A stretch of 64,000 nucleotides of DNA from Staphylococcus equorum (GTDB taxonomy: Bacteria; Bacillota; Bacilli; Staphylococcales; Staphylococcaceae): positions 434,001-498,000 of the forward strand of contig NZ_JAMBPV010000002.1 of the NCBI RefSeq assembly GCF_029531845.1, written 5' to 3'. Under the pieces are notes generated by a model. It searched no databases, was not told the origin of the DNA, and saw only the letters and a list, made by a program, of their open reading frames with translations. Both the position numbers and the translations under genes were made by a program. This document shows, piece by piece, positions 48,507 to 58,452 of the stretch; within the stretch, counting starts at the first letter, position 1, and each line of letters starts with the position of its first letter.

Positions 48507-50115
48507 AATTTTAGTATCTGATCCAATCTCACCAGAAGGTTTAAAAAGTTTAATTGACCATAAAGACTTCGAAGTCGAAATCAATACAGAATTAAATGAA
48601 AGCGAACTTGTTGAAAAAATTGGTGATTTCCAAGGTCTAATCGTTAGAAGTCAGACACAAGTCACTGCAGAAATGATTGAAGCAGCTCCAAATCTTAAAG
48701 TTATTGCTAGAGCTGGGGTCGGCGTAGACAACATTGATGTCGATGCTGCTACTAAAAATGGTGTTATCGTAATTAATGCACCAGATGGAAATACTATTTC
48801 TGCAACTGAACACTCTATGGCTATGATTTTATCAATGGCACGTAATATCCCACAAGCACATCAATCATTGAAAAATGGGAAATGGGATCGTAAAACGTAT
48901 AGAGGTACAGAACTTTATAATAAAACGCTTGGCGTCATCGGTGCTGGTAGAATTGGTTTAGGTGTTGCAAAACGTGCGCAAAGTTTCGGTATGCATATTT
49001 TAGCTTTTGACCCTTACTTATCTGAAGATAAAGCAAAAGAACTAAACGTAACACGTGCAACAGTTGAAGAAATTGCTGAACAAGCAGACTTCGTTACTGT
49101 ACACACACCATTAACTCCAAAAACTAAAGGTATCGTTGGTAAAGACTTTTTCGAAACAGCAAAACCGACGTTACAAATAATTAACGTAGCACGTGGCGGT
49201 ATTATTGATGAAGCAGCGCTATTAGATGCTTTGAACAATGACCAAATTCAAAGCGCTGCAATAGATGTATTCGAAAGCGAACCAGCAACTGAATCCCCTC
49301 TTGTTGATCATGATAAAATTATTGTTACGCCACATCTAGGTGCATCGACTGTCGAAGCACAAGAAAAAGTAGCTGTTTCAGTGGCAAATGAAATCGTTGA
49401 TATTTTCGAAAATGGTAACGTCTTAAATGCGATTAACGCACCAAAAATGACTTACAGTGAAATCAATGATGAATTGAAGCCTTATATTGAATTAAGTAAA
49501 ATGACAGGTGAAGTAGGTATTCAATTACTTGAAAAAGCGCCGCGCGAACTACAAATCAAATACGAAGGTGACATTGCATTAGATGATACAAGTTTGATTA
49601 CAAGAACTCTTGTATCTGGTGTCTTACGTCAAGATTTAGCAGAACGTGTAAACTTAATCAATGCCTTAGTACTCTTAAATGAACAAGGCGTATCTTATAA
49701 TATTGAAAAAAACACAAAACACCGCGGTTTTAGCAACTATATAGAATTAACATTAATCAATAAAGATACTCAAATTAAAATCGGTGCTACTGTACTCAAT
49801 GGTTATGGTCCAAGAATCGTACGTATAAATGACTATCCAGTAGACTTTAAACCTGAACGCCACCAACTGGTAATAAACCATAACGATAGACCCGGCATTG
49901 TAGGCCGTACAGGGCAAATTCTTGGAACGTATGATATCAATATTGCTTCAATGCATCTTGGTCGTACAAACCAAGGAGGTAATGCCCTAATGGTATTATC
50001 AATCGACCACCCTGTTACACCAGATGTCATTGATGCTTTATATCAAATTGAAGGATTTAATTTGATACGAAGCGTTGAACTCGATATTAATAGTAATACA
50101 AACTACAACATCTAA
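48499..50115 (+). CDS. serA: D-3-phosphoglycerate dehydrogenase
   Basis: SerA oxidises 3-phosphoglycerate, the first step of serine synthesis. The 538-residue long form has the catalytic and NAD domains (GVIGAGRIGLGVAKRA near 147-162; catalytic His in VTPHLGASTVEAQEK near 280). An intervening allosteric-substrate-binding domain (about 320-455) and a C-terminal ACT domain (about 460-530, HNDRPGIVGRTGQILG) follow. ACT usually binds serine for feedback inhibition. It overlaps the aminotransferase gene by 8 bases and ends in a terminator. Confidence 0.96.
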   Translation: MYKILVSDPISPEGLKSLIDHKDFEVEINTELNESELVEKIGDFQGLIVRSQTQVTAEMIEAAPNLKVIARAGVGVDNIDVDAATKNGVIVINAPDGNTISATEHSMAMILSMARNIPQAHQSLKNGKWDRKTYRGTELYNKTLGVIGAGRIGLGVAKRAQSFGMHILAFDPYLSEDKAKELNVTRATVEEIAEQADFVTVHTPLTPKTKGIVGKDFFETAKPTLQIINVARGGIIDEAALLDALNNDQIQSAAIDVFESEPATESPLVDHDKIIVTPHLGASTVEAQEKVAVSVANEIVDIFENGNVLNAINAPKMTYSEINDELKPYIELSKMTGEVGIQLLEKAPRELQIKYEGDIALDDTSLITRTLVSGVLRQDLAERVNLINALVLLNEQGVSYNIEKNTKHRGFSNYIELTLINKDTQIKIGATVLNGYGPRIVRINDYPVDFKPERHQLVINHNDRPGIVGRTGQILGTYDINIASMHLGRTNQGGNALMVLSIDHPVTPDVIDALYQIEGFNLIRSVELDINSNTNYNI

Positions 50116-50168
50116 ATATTAATTCATCACAAAAGAAAATGAAACATAAATATCTCATTCTCAAATTA

Positions 50169-50210
50169 AACACACCAATCTATTAGTTTTCTAATGGATT
50201 GGTGTGTTTT
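50169..50210 (+). terminator. Intrinsic terminator of the serA operon
   Basis: ACACACCAATC and GATTGGTGTGT arms with inner ATTAG/CTAAT pairing are followed by TTTAAT, about 55 bases past the serA stop. Confidence 0.9.
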
Positions 50211-50218
50211 AATACCAA

Positions 50219-50277
50219 TAAAAAAGACACTGACGCATTATTATTGTTGTCATCAAATAATAAGCGTAGTATCTTTT
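50219..50277 (-). terminator. Imperfect terminator of the HAD gene
   Basis: On the minus strand AAAGATACTACGCTTATTATT pairs imperfectly with AATAATAATGCGTCAGTGTC, followed by six Ts. It begins directly after the HAD stop codon. Confidence 0.7.
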
Positions 50278-50280
50278 AAA

Positions 50281-51402
50281 TTACAATAATATTTCTCTGA
50301 TATCTCCTACATGGTCTACGATATATTCAGCATCATAAGACTCTAATTCTTCACGTGCATTCTGACCTTTCAAACCTGTCAATGGACCAATGAAAGTCGC
50401 CCCTATTTTCTTAGAACTTAAGAGGTCTGCTAATGAATCACCTACCACAAATACGTCATCCCTATTAACACGATTTTCCTGATTTGTAGCATATTGTTCA
50501 TAATTTTTTAAATGATTACCTTCTAATGTTGCTAAATAGCTAAACGGATTCGGTTTACCTAACGGTTTTAACTCAGGATATTGTTCTTCAGCGATTAATA
50601 CCTCACTTGCAGTAACGATATGTAAGTCATCAAATAAATCTTTGATACCAATTGCTTCAAATGGCACTATCGTCTCCGTTCTAGGTCTACCTGTTGCAAT
50701 AGCTATATGATAGCCAGCATCTTTCAAATCTGTTAATAACTGTTTAATTTCAGGTACAGGTCTTAACACGACTTCGTTATATATGTAACCTTCTTTAAAT
50801 TCTGTACGATTAGGCTTTTGTTCTACTTCGTTAAATAACTTAGAACCTAAGTACCACTCTTGGTAAACCTCTTGAGCAAGCGTCCAAAACGGACTTTTCA
50901 GTTCAAATAGTGCTGTTTGTTTTGTATTTAATTGGTCACCAGCATGCGTCACAAGTGTTTGATAAATATTATCTTTTCCTGAACTTATACCATCTAAAAA
51001 CGATAATGGTGCCTCAAAGTTCAGTCCTATATCAAAAATTTCTTCACCAATCTGTTGCAATGTTTCTTGATTAAAGTATTCTGGATTTAAAACTTCCACT
51101 AATTTTTCTTGGGGTAATGTTTTGCATATTTCAATAAAGTGAATGGCTACAACTACAAATAACATATCCCAATTTGAATTTAATCCAAGTGATTTTAACT
51201 TAGTTAAAATTTCATCATGGTAGAATACGATATCTCTTATTTCAGTAATTTGTTGATCATTTAAATCAGCAAATTGTATGGATGGATCTAAGCCCATATA
51301 CTCTTTACTCATAAGCATTTCGTAAACCGTTAATGCAGATACATCAAAACACCTTTCTTCACTTAAAAAAACACCATCAACATCAAATAATACCGATTTC
51401 AT
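50281..51402 (-). CDS. HAD-superfamily hydrolase
   Basis: A 373-residue HAD phosphatase, longer than typical subfamily IA enzymes because of a large helical cap (about residues 25-215). Motif I is SVLFDVDGVFL at the start, motif II ATGRPRT near 237, the lysine in LKPLGKPNPFS near 275-285, and motif IV VFVVGDSLADLLSSKK near 316. All four core motifs are intact, so it should be an active phosphatase. The substrate is unknown. It is convergent with serA; the nagE gene upstream has its own terminator. Confidence 0.8.
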   Translation of the reverse strand: MKSVLFDVDGVFLSEERCFDVSALTVYEMLMSKEYMGLDPSIQFADLNDQQITEIRDIVFYHDEILTKLKSLGLNSNWDMLFVVVAIHFIEICKTLPQEKLVEVLNPEYFNQETLQQIGEEIFDIGLNFEAPLSFLDGISSGKDNIYQTLVTHAGDQLNTKQTALFELKSPFWTLAQEVYQEWYLGSKLFNEVEQKPNRTEFKEGYIYNEVVLRPVPEIKQLLTDLKDAGYHIAIATGRPRTETIVPFEAIGIKDLFDDLHIVTASEVLIAEEQYPELKPLGKPNPFSYLATLEGNHLKNYEQYATNQENRVNRDDVFVVGDSLADLLSSKKIGATFIGPLTGLKGQNAREELESYDAEYIVDHVGDIREILL

Positions 51403-51530
51403 CTCATCTACTCTCCTTAAATCAGAAAATTCTGATACTAGTTCATCGTACTATTTACCTATGAAAAGAGCAATGTATTTTCATCATTTTAGTAAACAAT
51501 TCATATCGTTAACCATTTACTTTTTTTTGC

Positions 51531-51587
51531 AAAAAAATACGCCTTACAAAGTTCCACTTTTTCAGGGATAACTATAATAAGACGTAT
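51531..51587 (-). terminator. Intrinsic terminator of nagE
   Basis: The minus strand reads ATACGTCTTA, a 31-base loop, TAAGGCGTAT and a T run, about 45 bases past the stop. Confidence 0.75.
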
Positions 51588-51633
51588 GCTAGTATACATT
51601 TATTTACATATTATTATTTCTCTATTGCTTTTA

Positions 51634-53124
51634 CTACTCTGATTCCATTTGTACTTCAAGTTCATCAGCTACTTGCTGAACTTGAGTGCCGATAATAACT
51701 TGGGCATTATGTTTGCCACTCTTCGTCACACCCACAGCTCCTGCACCCTTAATCTTAGCTTCATCAATAACGCTATTATCATGTAACTCCATGCGTAACC
51801 TTGTAGCACAATTTGTTAATGATGAAATATTCTCTTTGCCACCTAATCCATCTAAAATTTGGCTTGCAGTACTCGTATATTTATTAGATGTAGCTGTAGT
51901 CGCTCCTTCTGAATCTGCAGTATCCCCTGTTGACGCTTCATCGGAAGTTGGATCTGGTAGTAAGTTATCTCCACGACCAGGTGTATTTAATTTCAATACT
52001 TTAATCGCTAATCTAAATACAAAGTAATATATAACAAAGAATACAAGTCCTTGCACTAATAACATGTATGGTTGACTTGAAACAGGATTAATTAATGATA
52101 GAACGTAGTCTATTAAACCAGCACTAAATGAGAACCCTGCTGTCCACTCAAACAATGCTGCTATAAACATGGATAGGCCAGTTAAAAATGCATGTATAAC
52201 AAATAATACTGGCGCCACAAACATGAATGAGAATTCAATTGGCTCTGTAACCCCAACAAAGAATGCTGAAACTGCGCCACCAAACATTAAACCATAGACG
52301 CGTTTTTTCTGTTTAGATTCAGCTGTGTGATACATCGCTAATGCTGCAGCCGGGATACCAAACATCATTACTGGGAAGAAACCAGCCATATAACTTCCTG
52401 TAATACCATGTACTGCACCATCACCAGTTTGGAATTTAGCAATATCATTAATACCTGCTAAGTCAAACCAAAATACTGAGTTTAACGCATGATGCAATCC
52501 AGTAGGTATCAATAATCTGTTAAAGAAACCATATAAGAAAGCACCACCGGGACCTAAGTCTAAAATCCACGTTCCAAATAATACGATTGCTGAGTAGATA
52601 AATGGCCAAACAAATAACATCAATACGGCCAATATAATACTAAAGAACGCTGTTAATATTGGTACTAAACGTTTACCACTAAAGAATGATAACGCTGTAG
52701 GCAACTCAGTTTTACTAAATTTGTTATAAGTATACGCTGCGATTAAACCAATCAACAAACCAATAAAGACGTTAGAATTATTCATTTGTTCAAAAGCTTC
52801 GTTTACGCCTGACTCTTTAACACCTAATAATGGCGCTAATTTTACTGGACTTAAAACAACTGTCGTTAAAAAGAAACCTACTGCTGCGGCGAGTGCTACG
52901 GCGCCATCATTTTTCTTAGCCATTCCTAATGCTACCCCAATTGCAAAAAGAATACCTAGTTGTTCAAGAATCGTCGAACCGGCAGAAGAGAAAAACGCTG
53001 CTACCGTTGGCAAGACTCCCATTGCTGTTAATGCATTACCGATGCCCGTAATAATTGCGGCTGCTGGTAACACTGCAACAGGAAGCATAAGAGATCTACC
53101 AAGACGTTGAAAGAAACTAAACAT
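51634..53124 (-). CDS. nagE: N-acetylglucosamine-specific PTS transporter EIICB
   Basis: NagE imports and phosphorylates a sugar using HPr and a separate EIIA. The 496-residue protein starts MFSFFQRLGRSLMLPVAVLP at 53124 after GGGGAA; the longer in-frame extension runs through the leader. EIIC (about 1-380) has ten or so membrane segments and the conserved FVGVTEPIEFSFMFV near 300. A linker rich in Ser/Thr/Glu (about 385-415) precedes EIIB with the phosphocysteine in SLTNCATRLRME. No EIIA is fused. Staphylococcal orthologues at this position transport GlcNAc; a glucose paralogue is the alternative. A cre overlaps the transcription start. Confidence 0.88.
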   Translation of the reverse strand: MFSFFQRLGRSLMLPVAVLPAAAIITGIGNALTAMGVLPTVAAFFSSAGSTILEQLGILFAIGVALGMAKKNDGAVALAAAVGFFLTTVVLSPVKLAPLLGVKESGVNEAFEQMNNSNVFIGLLIGLIAAYTYNKFSKTELPTALSFFSGKRLVPILTAFFSIILAVLMLFVWPFIYSAIVLFGTWILDLGPGGAFLYGFFNRLLIPTGLHHALNSVFWFDLAGINDIAKFQTGDGAVHGITGSYMAGFFPVMMFGIPAAALAMYHTAESKQKKRVYGLMFGGAVSAFFVGVTEPIEFSFMFVAPVLFVIHAFLTGLSMFIAALFEWTAGFSFSAGLIDYVLSLINPVSSQPYMLLVQGLVFFVIYYFVFRLAIKVLKLNTPGRGDNLLPDPTSDEASTGDTADSEGATTATSNKYTSTASQILDGLGGKENISSLTNCATRLRMELHDNSVIDEAKIKGAGAVGVTKSGKHNAQVIIGTQVQQVADELEVQMESE

Positions 53125-53160
53125 AACAATTCCCCATTTCAAAAATAGATATTTACACAA

Positions 53161-53224
53161 ACAAATACCACATGCACAATATGTCCACGTGGTGTTTGTA
53201 AACGTTTTACTTGCTGTCATTGTA
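53161..53224 (-). promoter_or_regulatory. nagE promoter, cre and leader inverted repeat
   Basis: A minus-strand TACAAT -10 lies at 53219-53224. TGTAAACGTTTTAC at 53197-53210 is a good cre directly downstream of the start point. An inverted repeat of ACAAATACCAC (53161-53171) and GTGGTGTTTGT (53189-53199) lies in the leader and overlaps the cre by three bases. Confidence 0.7.
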
Positions 53225-53300
53225 CAGTTACATAATAACACAAGTTTAAAAAAATTCGTATATAAATTAAAATGACTAACTATTTAAAAAATATTGAAAC

Positions 53301-53924
53301 TTACTGTTTATGATTCACATAATCATTTAATTCATTTTGTAATTGTATTGTTCTACTTTCTAATTCTTTAGTTAAGTAATCTAACTTTTCATTACGTTTC
53401 ATATTTTTCGGTAAATGCTTCGTTTCGATAGGCTCCCCAAATTTAACAATTGCTTTACCCGTAACGAGCCCCTTAATTTCTTTAGGTCCTACATATGCTG
53501 CTGGTAAAATGGGTGCTTGGGCCATCAAAGCAATAGTTACCGCCCCGCGTTTCATTGGTGATCCTTCATCATACTTCATACGATGACCAGTTGGAAATAA
53601 ACCTACTGTTTTATTTTCTTTTAATAATTTAATCGGTTTTTTCAATGTGCTTGGCCCTGGATTTTCTCTATCTACAGGAAAAGCATTTAAAGAAGTTAAA
53701 AACTTACCAAACCATTTATTATTGAACAATTCTTTTTTAGCCATGTAATGAATTTGATTTGGATAAATTGCTGTGCCTAACATAATGACTTCATTATAGC
53801 TTTCGTGTGTACAAGTCACTACATATCTATGAAGTTGAGGTATATTTTCTTTACCTTGTACTTCTAGTGATTTACATATTTTCACAATAATTAAATCTAA
53901 CAAACCGCTAATGAATTTATACAT
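53301..53924 (-). CDS. PlsC-family lysophospholipid acyltransferase (divergent motifs)
   Basis: A 207-residue membrane-associated acyltransferase of the 1-acylglycerol-3-phosphate acyltransferase family. Motif I reads THESYNEV where the catalytic HX4D has Glu for Asp, and motif III reads LFPTGHR in place of FPEGTR. RENPGPSTLKKPI near 95 resembles motif II. The start may be MYKFISG (53924) or the ATG eight codons earlier (53948); both have AGGT/GGTGGAG-like sites. Phosphatidic acid formation or phospholipid remodelling is the family role; the altered motifs leave the substrate open. A single gene divergent from htrA. Confidence 0.8.
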   Translation of the reverse strand: MYKFISGLLDLIIVKICKSLEVQGKENIPQLHRYVVTCTHESYNEVIMLGTAIYPNQIHYMAKKELFNNKWFGKFLTSLNAFPVDRENPGPSTLKKPIKLLKENKTVGLFPTGHRMKYDEGSPMKRGAVTIALMAQAPILPAAYVGPKEIKGLVTGKAIVKFGEPIETKHLPKNMKRNEKLDYLTKELESRTIQLQNELNDYVNHKQ

Positions 53925-54091
53925 TTCTCCACCTACTTCATTTTCCATTATATTTACCTATTGATTCTATCATTTAGTCACCTTATGAACAAGAATATTT
54001 ATATTTCAGTCTAAAGTTGTATAGTGATATACTAGAAAAAGTTGTATAAACCTATCATAATAGCTTATATAGAATAAATCGGAGGTAAAGT

Positions 54092-55390
54092 ATGGCAGAT
54101 TTTAATAACGATAATAACTCTAATGAAACTCAAAATCCTCGGCAACCACAACAACCAGAACAATCTCAAAATACAAGGTCAAAACATAAAGCCAAATTCC
54201 CATGGTTTAAAACGATTATCGTGGCCTTAGTTGCTGGTATTATAGGTGCCCTTTTGGTATTAGGCATTGGAAAAATTATGGAAAGCACCGGCTTAAATGA
54301 TAGCGGTTCTTCCGTTCAAGAAGCTTCTAACAATAGTAACGGTGGCAATACACTCGATGGAAAAAGTGAAAAATATGATTCTGTGAACCAAATGATTAAC
54401 GATATCTCCCCTGCTATTGTAGGCGTCATTAATATGCAAAAAGCTCAGGATTTAGATAGTTTACTAAAAGGTGAATCTTCTAAATCAGAAGAAGCTGGTG
54501 TTGGATCAGGTGTCATTTATCAAAAAAATAATGGTTCTGCATATATCGTAACGAATAATCACGTGATTGATGGCGCAAATGAAATTAAAGTACAATTGCA
54601 TAATTCTAAACAAGTCGATGCTAAATTAGTAGGTAAAGATGCCTTAACAGATATAGCAGTACTAAAAATCAATGATACGAAAGGTACAAAAGCAATTGAC
54701 TTCGCTAACTCTTCAAACGTAAATACAGGAGACAGTGTTTTTGCAATGGGTAATCCTCTAGGCTTACAATTTGCTAACTCAGTGACTTCAGGTATTATTT
54801 CTGCTAGCGAACGTACAATCGATACGAAAACATCTGCTGGTACAAATAAAGTGAATGTATTACAAACAGATGCGGCAATCAATCCTGGTAATTCAGGTGG
54901 CGCGCTCGTAGATATTAATGGTAATCTCGTAGGTATTAACTCAATGAAGATCGCAAGTGAACAAGTTGAAGGTATTGGTTTTGCAATCCCAAGTAACGAA
55001 GTAAAAGTTACGATTAAAGAACTTGTAGAAAATGGCGAGATTGAGCGTCCTTCCATTGGAATTAGTTTACTCAATGTAAGTGAGATACCCGAACAATATA
55101 AAGAAGAACTGAATACAAAACGCAAAGATGGTGTCTACATTGCCAAAGTTCATGCTGATAATGAACTTAAAGAAGGTGATATCATCACTGCTATAGACGA
55201 TAAAAAAGTGAAAGAAGACACTGACTTACGCTCTTATTTATATGAAAATAAAAAGCCTGGTGATTCAGTAGAAATGACTATTGAAAGAAATGGTAAAGAA
55301 CAAACAGTGGAAGTACCATTAACAGAACAAAAATCTACGTCTTCAGAGTCATCTAAAAAAGAAAGTGAAAGTACTTCACCTTTTAATTAA
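54092..55390 (+). CDS. HtrA-like surface serine protease
   Basis: A 432-residue DegP/HtrA-family protease. The N-terminal cytoplasmic tail is rich in Asn and Gln (1-35). One membrane helix follows at about 40-62, then a Ser/Asn-rich linker and the trypsin-like domain. The triad is complete: His157 (VTNNHVIDG), Asp187 (ALTDIAVL) and Ser268 (NPGNSGGAL). A PDZ domain occupies about 315-405, and the C-terminus is a Ser/Glu-rich tail. It degrades or refolds damaged exported proteins outside the membrane. CGGAGG precedes the start. Staphylococci usually have two HtrA proteins; this is the shorter, membrane-anchored one. Confidence 0.92.
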   Translation: MADFNNDNNSNETQNPRQPQQPEQSQNTRSKHKAKFPWFKTIIVALVAGIIGALLVLGIGKIMESTGLNDSGSSVQEASNNSNGGNTLDGKSEKYDSVNQMINDISPAIVGVINMQKAQDLDSLLKGESSKSEEAGVGSGVIYQKNNGSAYIVTNNHVIDGANEIKVQLHNSKQVDAKLVGKDALTDIAVLKINDTKGTKAIDFANSSNVNTGDSVFAMGNPLGLQFANSVTSGIISASERTIDTKTSAGTNKVNVLQTDAAINPGNSGGALVDINGNLVGINSMKIASEQVEGIGFAIPSNEVKVTIKELVENGEIERPSIGISLLNVSEIPEQYKEELNTKRKDGVYIAKVHADNELKEGDIITAIDDKKVKEDTDLRSYLYENKKPGDSVEMTIERNGKEQTVEVPLTEQKSTSSESSKKESESTSPFN

Positions 55391-55422
55391 AAACAATGAC
55401 TTAAATTTAATAGTTGTCTTGA

Positions 55423-55460
55423 GCCAACCAAGTGAATTAACTTTACTTGGTTGGTTTTTT
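55423..55460 (+). terminator. Intrinsic terminator of htrA
   Basis: CCAACCAAGT and ACTTGGTTGG arms form a perfect stem followed by six Ts, about 35 bases past the stop. Confidence 0.92.
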
Positions 55461-55547
55461 ATATCTTACAAATTATCCCGATCTCACTGCTCTCATAATA
55501 TTTGTTACAGTGAAAAGTGAGTTCAGTACTACAAGAAAGTGCATAAA

Positions 55548-55583
55548 AAACACCAACAAAGCCCTAAGGCTTTGTCGGTGTTT
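55548..55583 (-). terminator. Terminator of tyrS, variant of the GTCGAC family
   Basis: AAACACCGACAAAGCC and GGCTTTGTTGGTGTTTT arms (minus strand) have a 4-base loop and a T tract. The inner AACAAAG/CTTTGT core resembles the copies at 27013 and 30156. Confidence 0.85.
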
Positions 55584-55628
55584 ATCGATTATATAAATAT
55601 CACGTTATTTTTTATATTTCTTCAAGTA

Positions 55629-56903
<1,275 letters not shown>

Positions 56904-56993
56904 CTATATTTATTAAGATATTGTTTTGAATAGATTTTAATTACCGTCCAAAGTTTAATTCACTTAAGCAAGTATGACCGCGTAACACTTAAA

Positions 56994-57215
56994 ATATAAA
57001 AAAACGCCCCTACAAATTAATGTAAGGGCGCATGCGCACGGTACCACCATACTTTAAGTCAAACAACTTTATTAATGATACGTTCATTAACTTAAACGTT
57101 TGGATGATTTAAATCATTAAGGTGTATTCACATATTAATCATCGTTAGTTCCCAGCAACCACTAACTCTCTGAAGATGACACCATATGTTACTTATCCTT
57201 TATCCAAAAACGATA
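56994..57215 (-). promoter_or_regulatory. T-box riboswitch upstream of tyrS
   Basis: On the minus strand stem I contains AGAGAGTTAGTGG, GCTGGGAACTAAC-type elements and the specifier TAC in GTGAATACACC (57124-57126), which reads tyrosine. The conserved T-box sequence AAGTATGGTGGTACC lies within 57035-57054. It is followed by the terminator CGCCCTTACA, a loop, TGTAGGGGCG and seven Ts (56997-57031). Uncharged tRNA-Tyr would stabilise the antiterminator. Confidence 0.93.
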
Positions 57216-57229
57216 TCGAATTGATATTA

Positions 57230-57258
57230 ATTATAAGTAACTCTATTTTAAAAGTCAA
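57230..57258 (-). promoter_or_regulatory. tyrS promoter
   Basis: The minus strand has TTGACT (57253-57258), a 17-base spacer and TATAAT (57230-57235), directly upstream of the T-box leader. A plus-strand extended -10 (TGTTATAAT, 57271-57279) for the divergent gene lies just beyond. Confidence 0.88.
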
Positions 57259-57303
57259 CATCATATATTATGTTATAATATTGCATACGTAAGGAGGTCA
57301 GAC

Positions 57304-58215
57304 ATGGAAAATCAAACACATGAAAATAATGTTCACAATCATTTACATAACTCTAAATTCTCTAAATTTGAAATTATCTATAAAAAATTAAAGCATCTTT
57401 TCATTGGCTTGTTTGCAATTTTCGCATGTACCTTTATTATTTTATTAGCCATATCGGTATTTTACTTCCAAAGTTTGACTGATGAATCTGTAAACATGTC
57501 AGATAACGAATTACGTACAAAATTGCTGAACATTGCTGGTAATCAGGATATAAATTATAACAACAAATATATTTTAACAGAATACAATGAAGCGACAAAC
57601 ACGCTCATCGTAGGGCCAAAACATGTAAGTAGCAACGTGATAAAGGCATTAACTTCTTCAGAAGACAGTTTATTTTTCTATCATAATGGTATTTTACCAA
57701 AGGCTATCATTCGAGCTGTTGGGCAGGATATATTTAATACAGAAGCTGCAACAGGAGGCAGCACCATCACTCAGCAACTCGTAAAAAACCAACTACTTAC
57801 AAACGAAAAAACATATAATCGCAAAGCCAATGAACTCATCCTATCTATGCGAACTGAAAAGATTTTAACCAAAGATGAAATCATCTATACCTATTTGAAC
57901 ATTGTACCTTTTGGGCGTGACTATAATGGTTCTGATATCACAGGTATCGCTTCAGCATCTTATAGTTTATTTGGTAAAGCAGCTACAAAATTAAATATTG
58001 CTGAATCAGCCTATCTAATTGGACTTTTACAAATCCCTTATTATTACACCCCTTATGAATCAGATGGTTCACTTAAATCTGATGCTCAGATACAAATTGG
58101 TTTGGATCGCCAACACTATGTTCTTAAGCGGATGTTGGTTGAAGGCGAAATTACTTACTATGATTTTAAGAAAGCTGAACAATACGATATCAAACAACAT
58201 TTAATGACTAAATAA
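57304..58215 (+). CDS. Monofunctional peptidoglycan glycosyltransferase-like protein (GT51)
   Basis: A 303-residue GT51 protein with a His/Asn-rich cytoplasmic tail (1-25), one membrane helix (about 33-57) and the transglycosylase domain. Motif 1 is SSEDSLFFYHNG near 118-129 with the catalytic Glu, motif 2 GGSTITQQLVKNQ near 154-166 and motif 3 the RKANELILSMRTEKILTKDEIIYTYLN region near 177-203. No transpeptidase domain follows, so it polymerises lipid II only. AAGGAGG precedes the start. It could be the SgtA-type enzyme of staphylococci; the motif set is complete but divergent (FYHNG rather than FYEHHG). Confidence 0.82.
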   Translation: MENQTHENNVHNHLHNSKFSKFEIIYKKLKHLFIGLFAIFACTFIILLAISVFYFQSLTDESVNMSDNELRTKLLNIAGNQDINYNNKYILTEYNEATNTLIVGPKHVSSNVIKALTSSEDSLFFYHNGILPKAIIRAVGQDIFNTEAATGGSTITQQLVKNQLLTNEKTYNRKANELILSMRTEKILTKDEIIYTYLNIVPFGRDYNGSDITGIASASYSLFGKAATKLNIAESAYLIGLLQIPYYYTPYESDGSLKSDAQIQIGLDRQHYVLKRMLVEGEITYYDFKKAEQYDIKQHLMTK

Positions 58216-58370
58216 AGCGTCTCTAATATAAGCCTCACAGACAATTAGAAGAATGTTTTTTGATATTTGTAATCACCATCTAATTCCAAAAGATGAGAGT
58301 AAAGCTGATTAATTATTAATACAGATTAAAAACCAATATATTGCGCTATTTACTTCTCTCTACAACTATA

Positions 58371-58418
58371 AAAAATAGCTGTAAAAAAATCTATCGTCAT
58401 AGATTTCTTTACAGCTAA
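58371..58418 (-). terminator. Intrinsic terminator of fhs
   Basis: TAGCTGTAAA-type arms with inner AAATCTAT/ATAGATTT pairing form a long stem, followed on the minus strand by ATTTTTTATAG. It lies about 35 bases past the fhs stop. Confidence 0.88.
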
Positions 58419-58452
58419 CCTTAGTAGGTTTGTATCATATAATAATTAAAAT

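Noticed and set aside
53125-53241. N-terminal extension of nagE (39 codons, cysteine-rich)
   Set aside because: It covers the -10, the cre and the leader repeat; the PTS family begins at MFSFFQRLG.
54559-55125. Long minus-strand frame (188 codons) opposite htrA
   Set aside because: It is antisense to the intact protease triad and PDZ domain, with no ribosome-binding site or family similarity.
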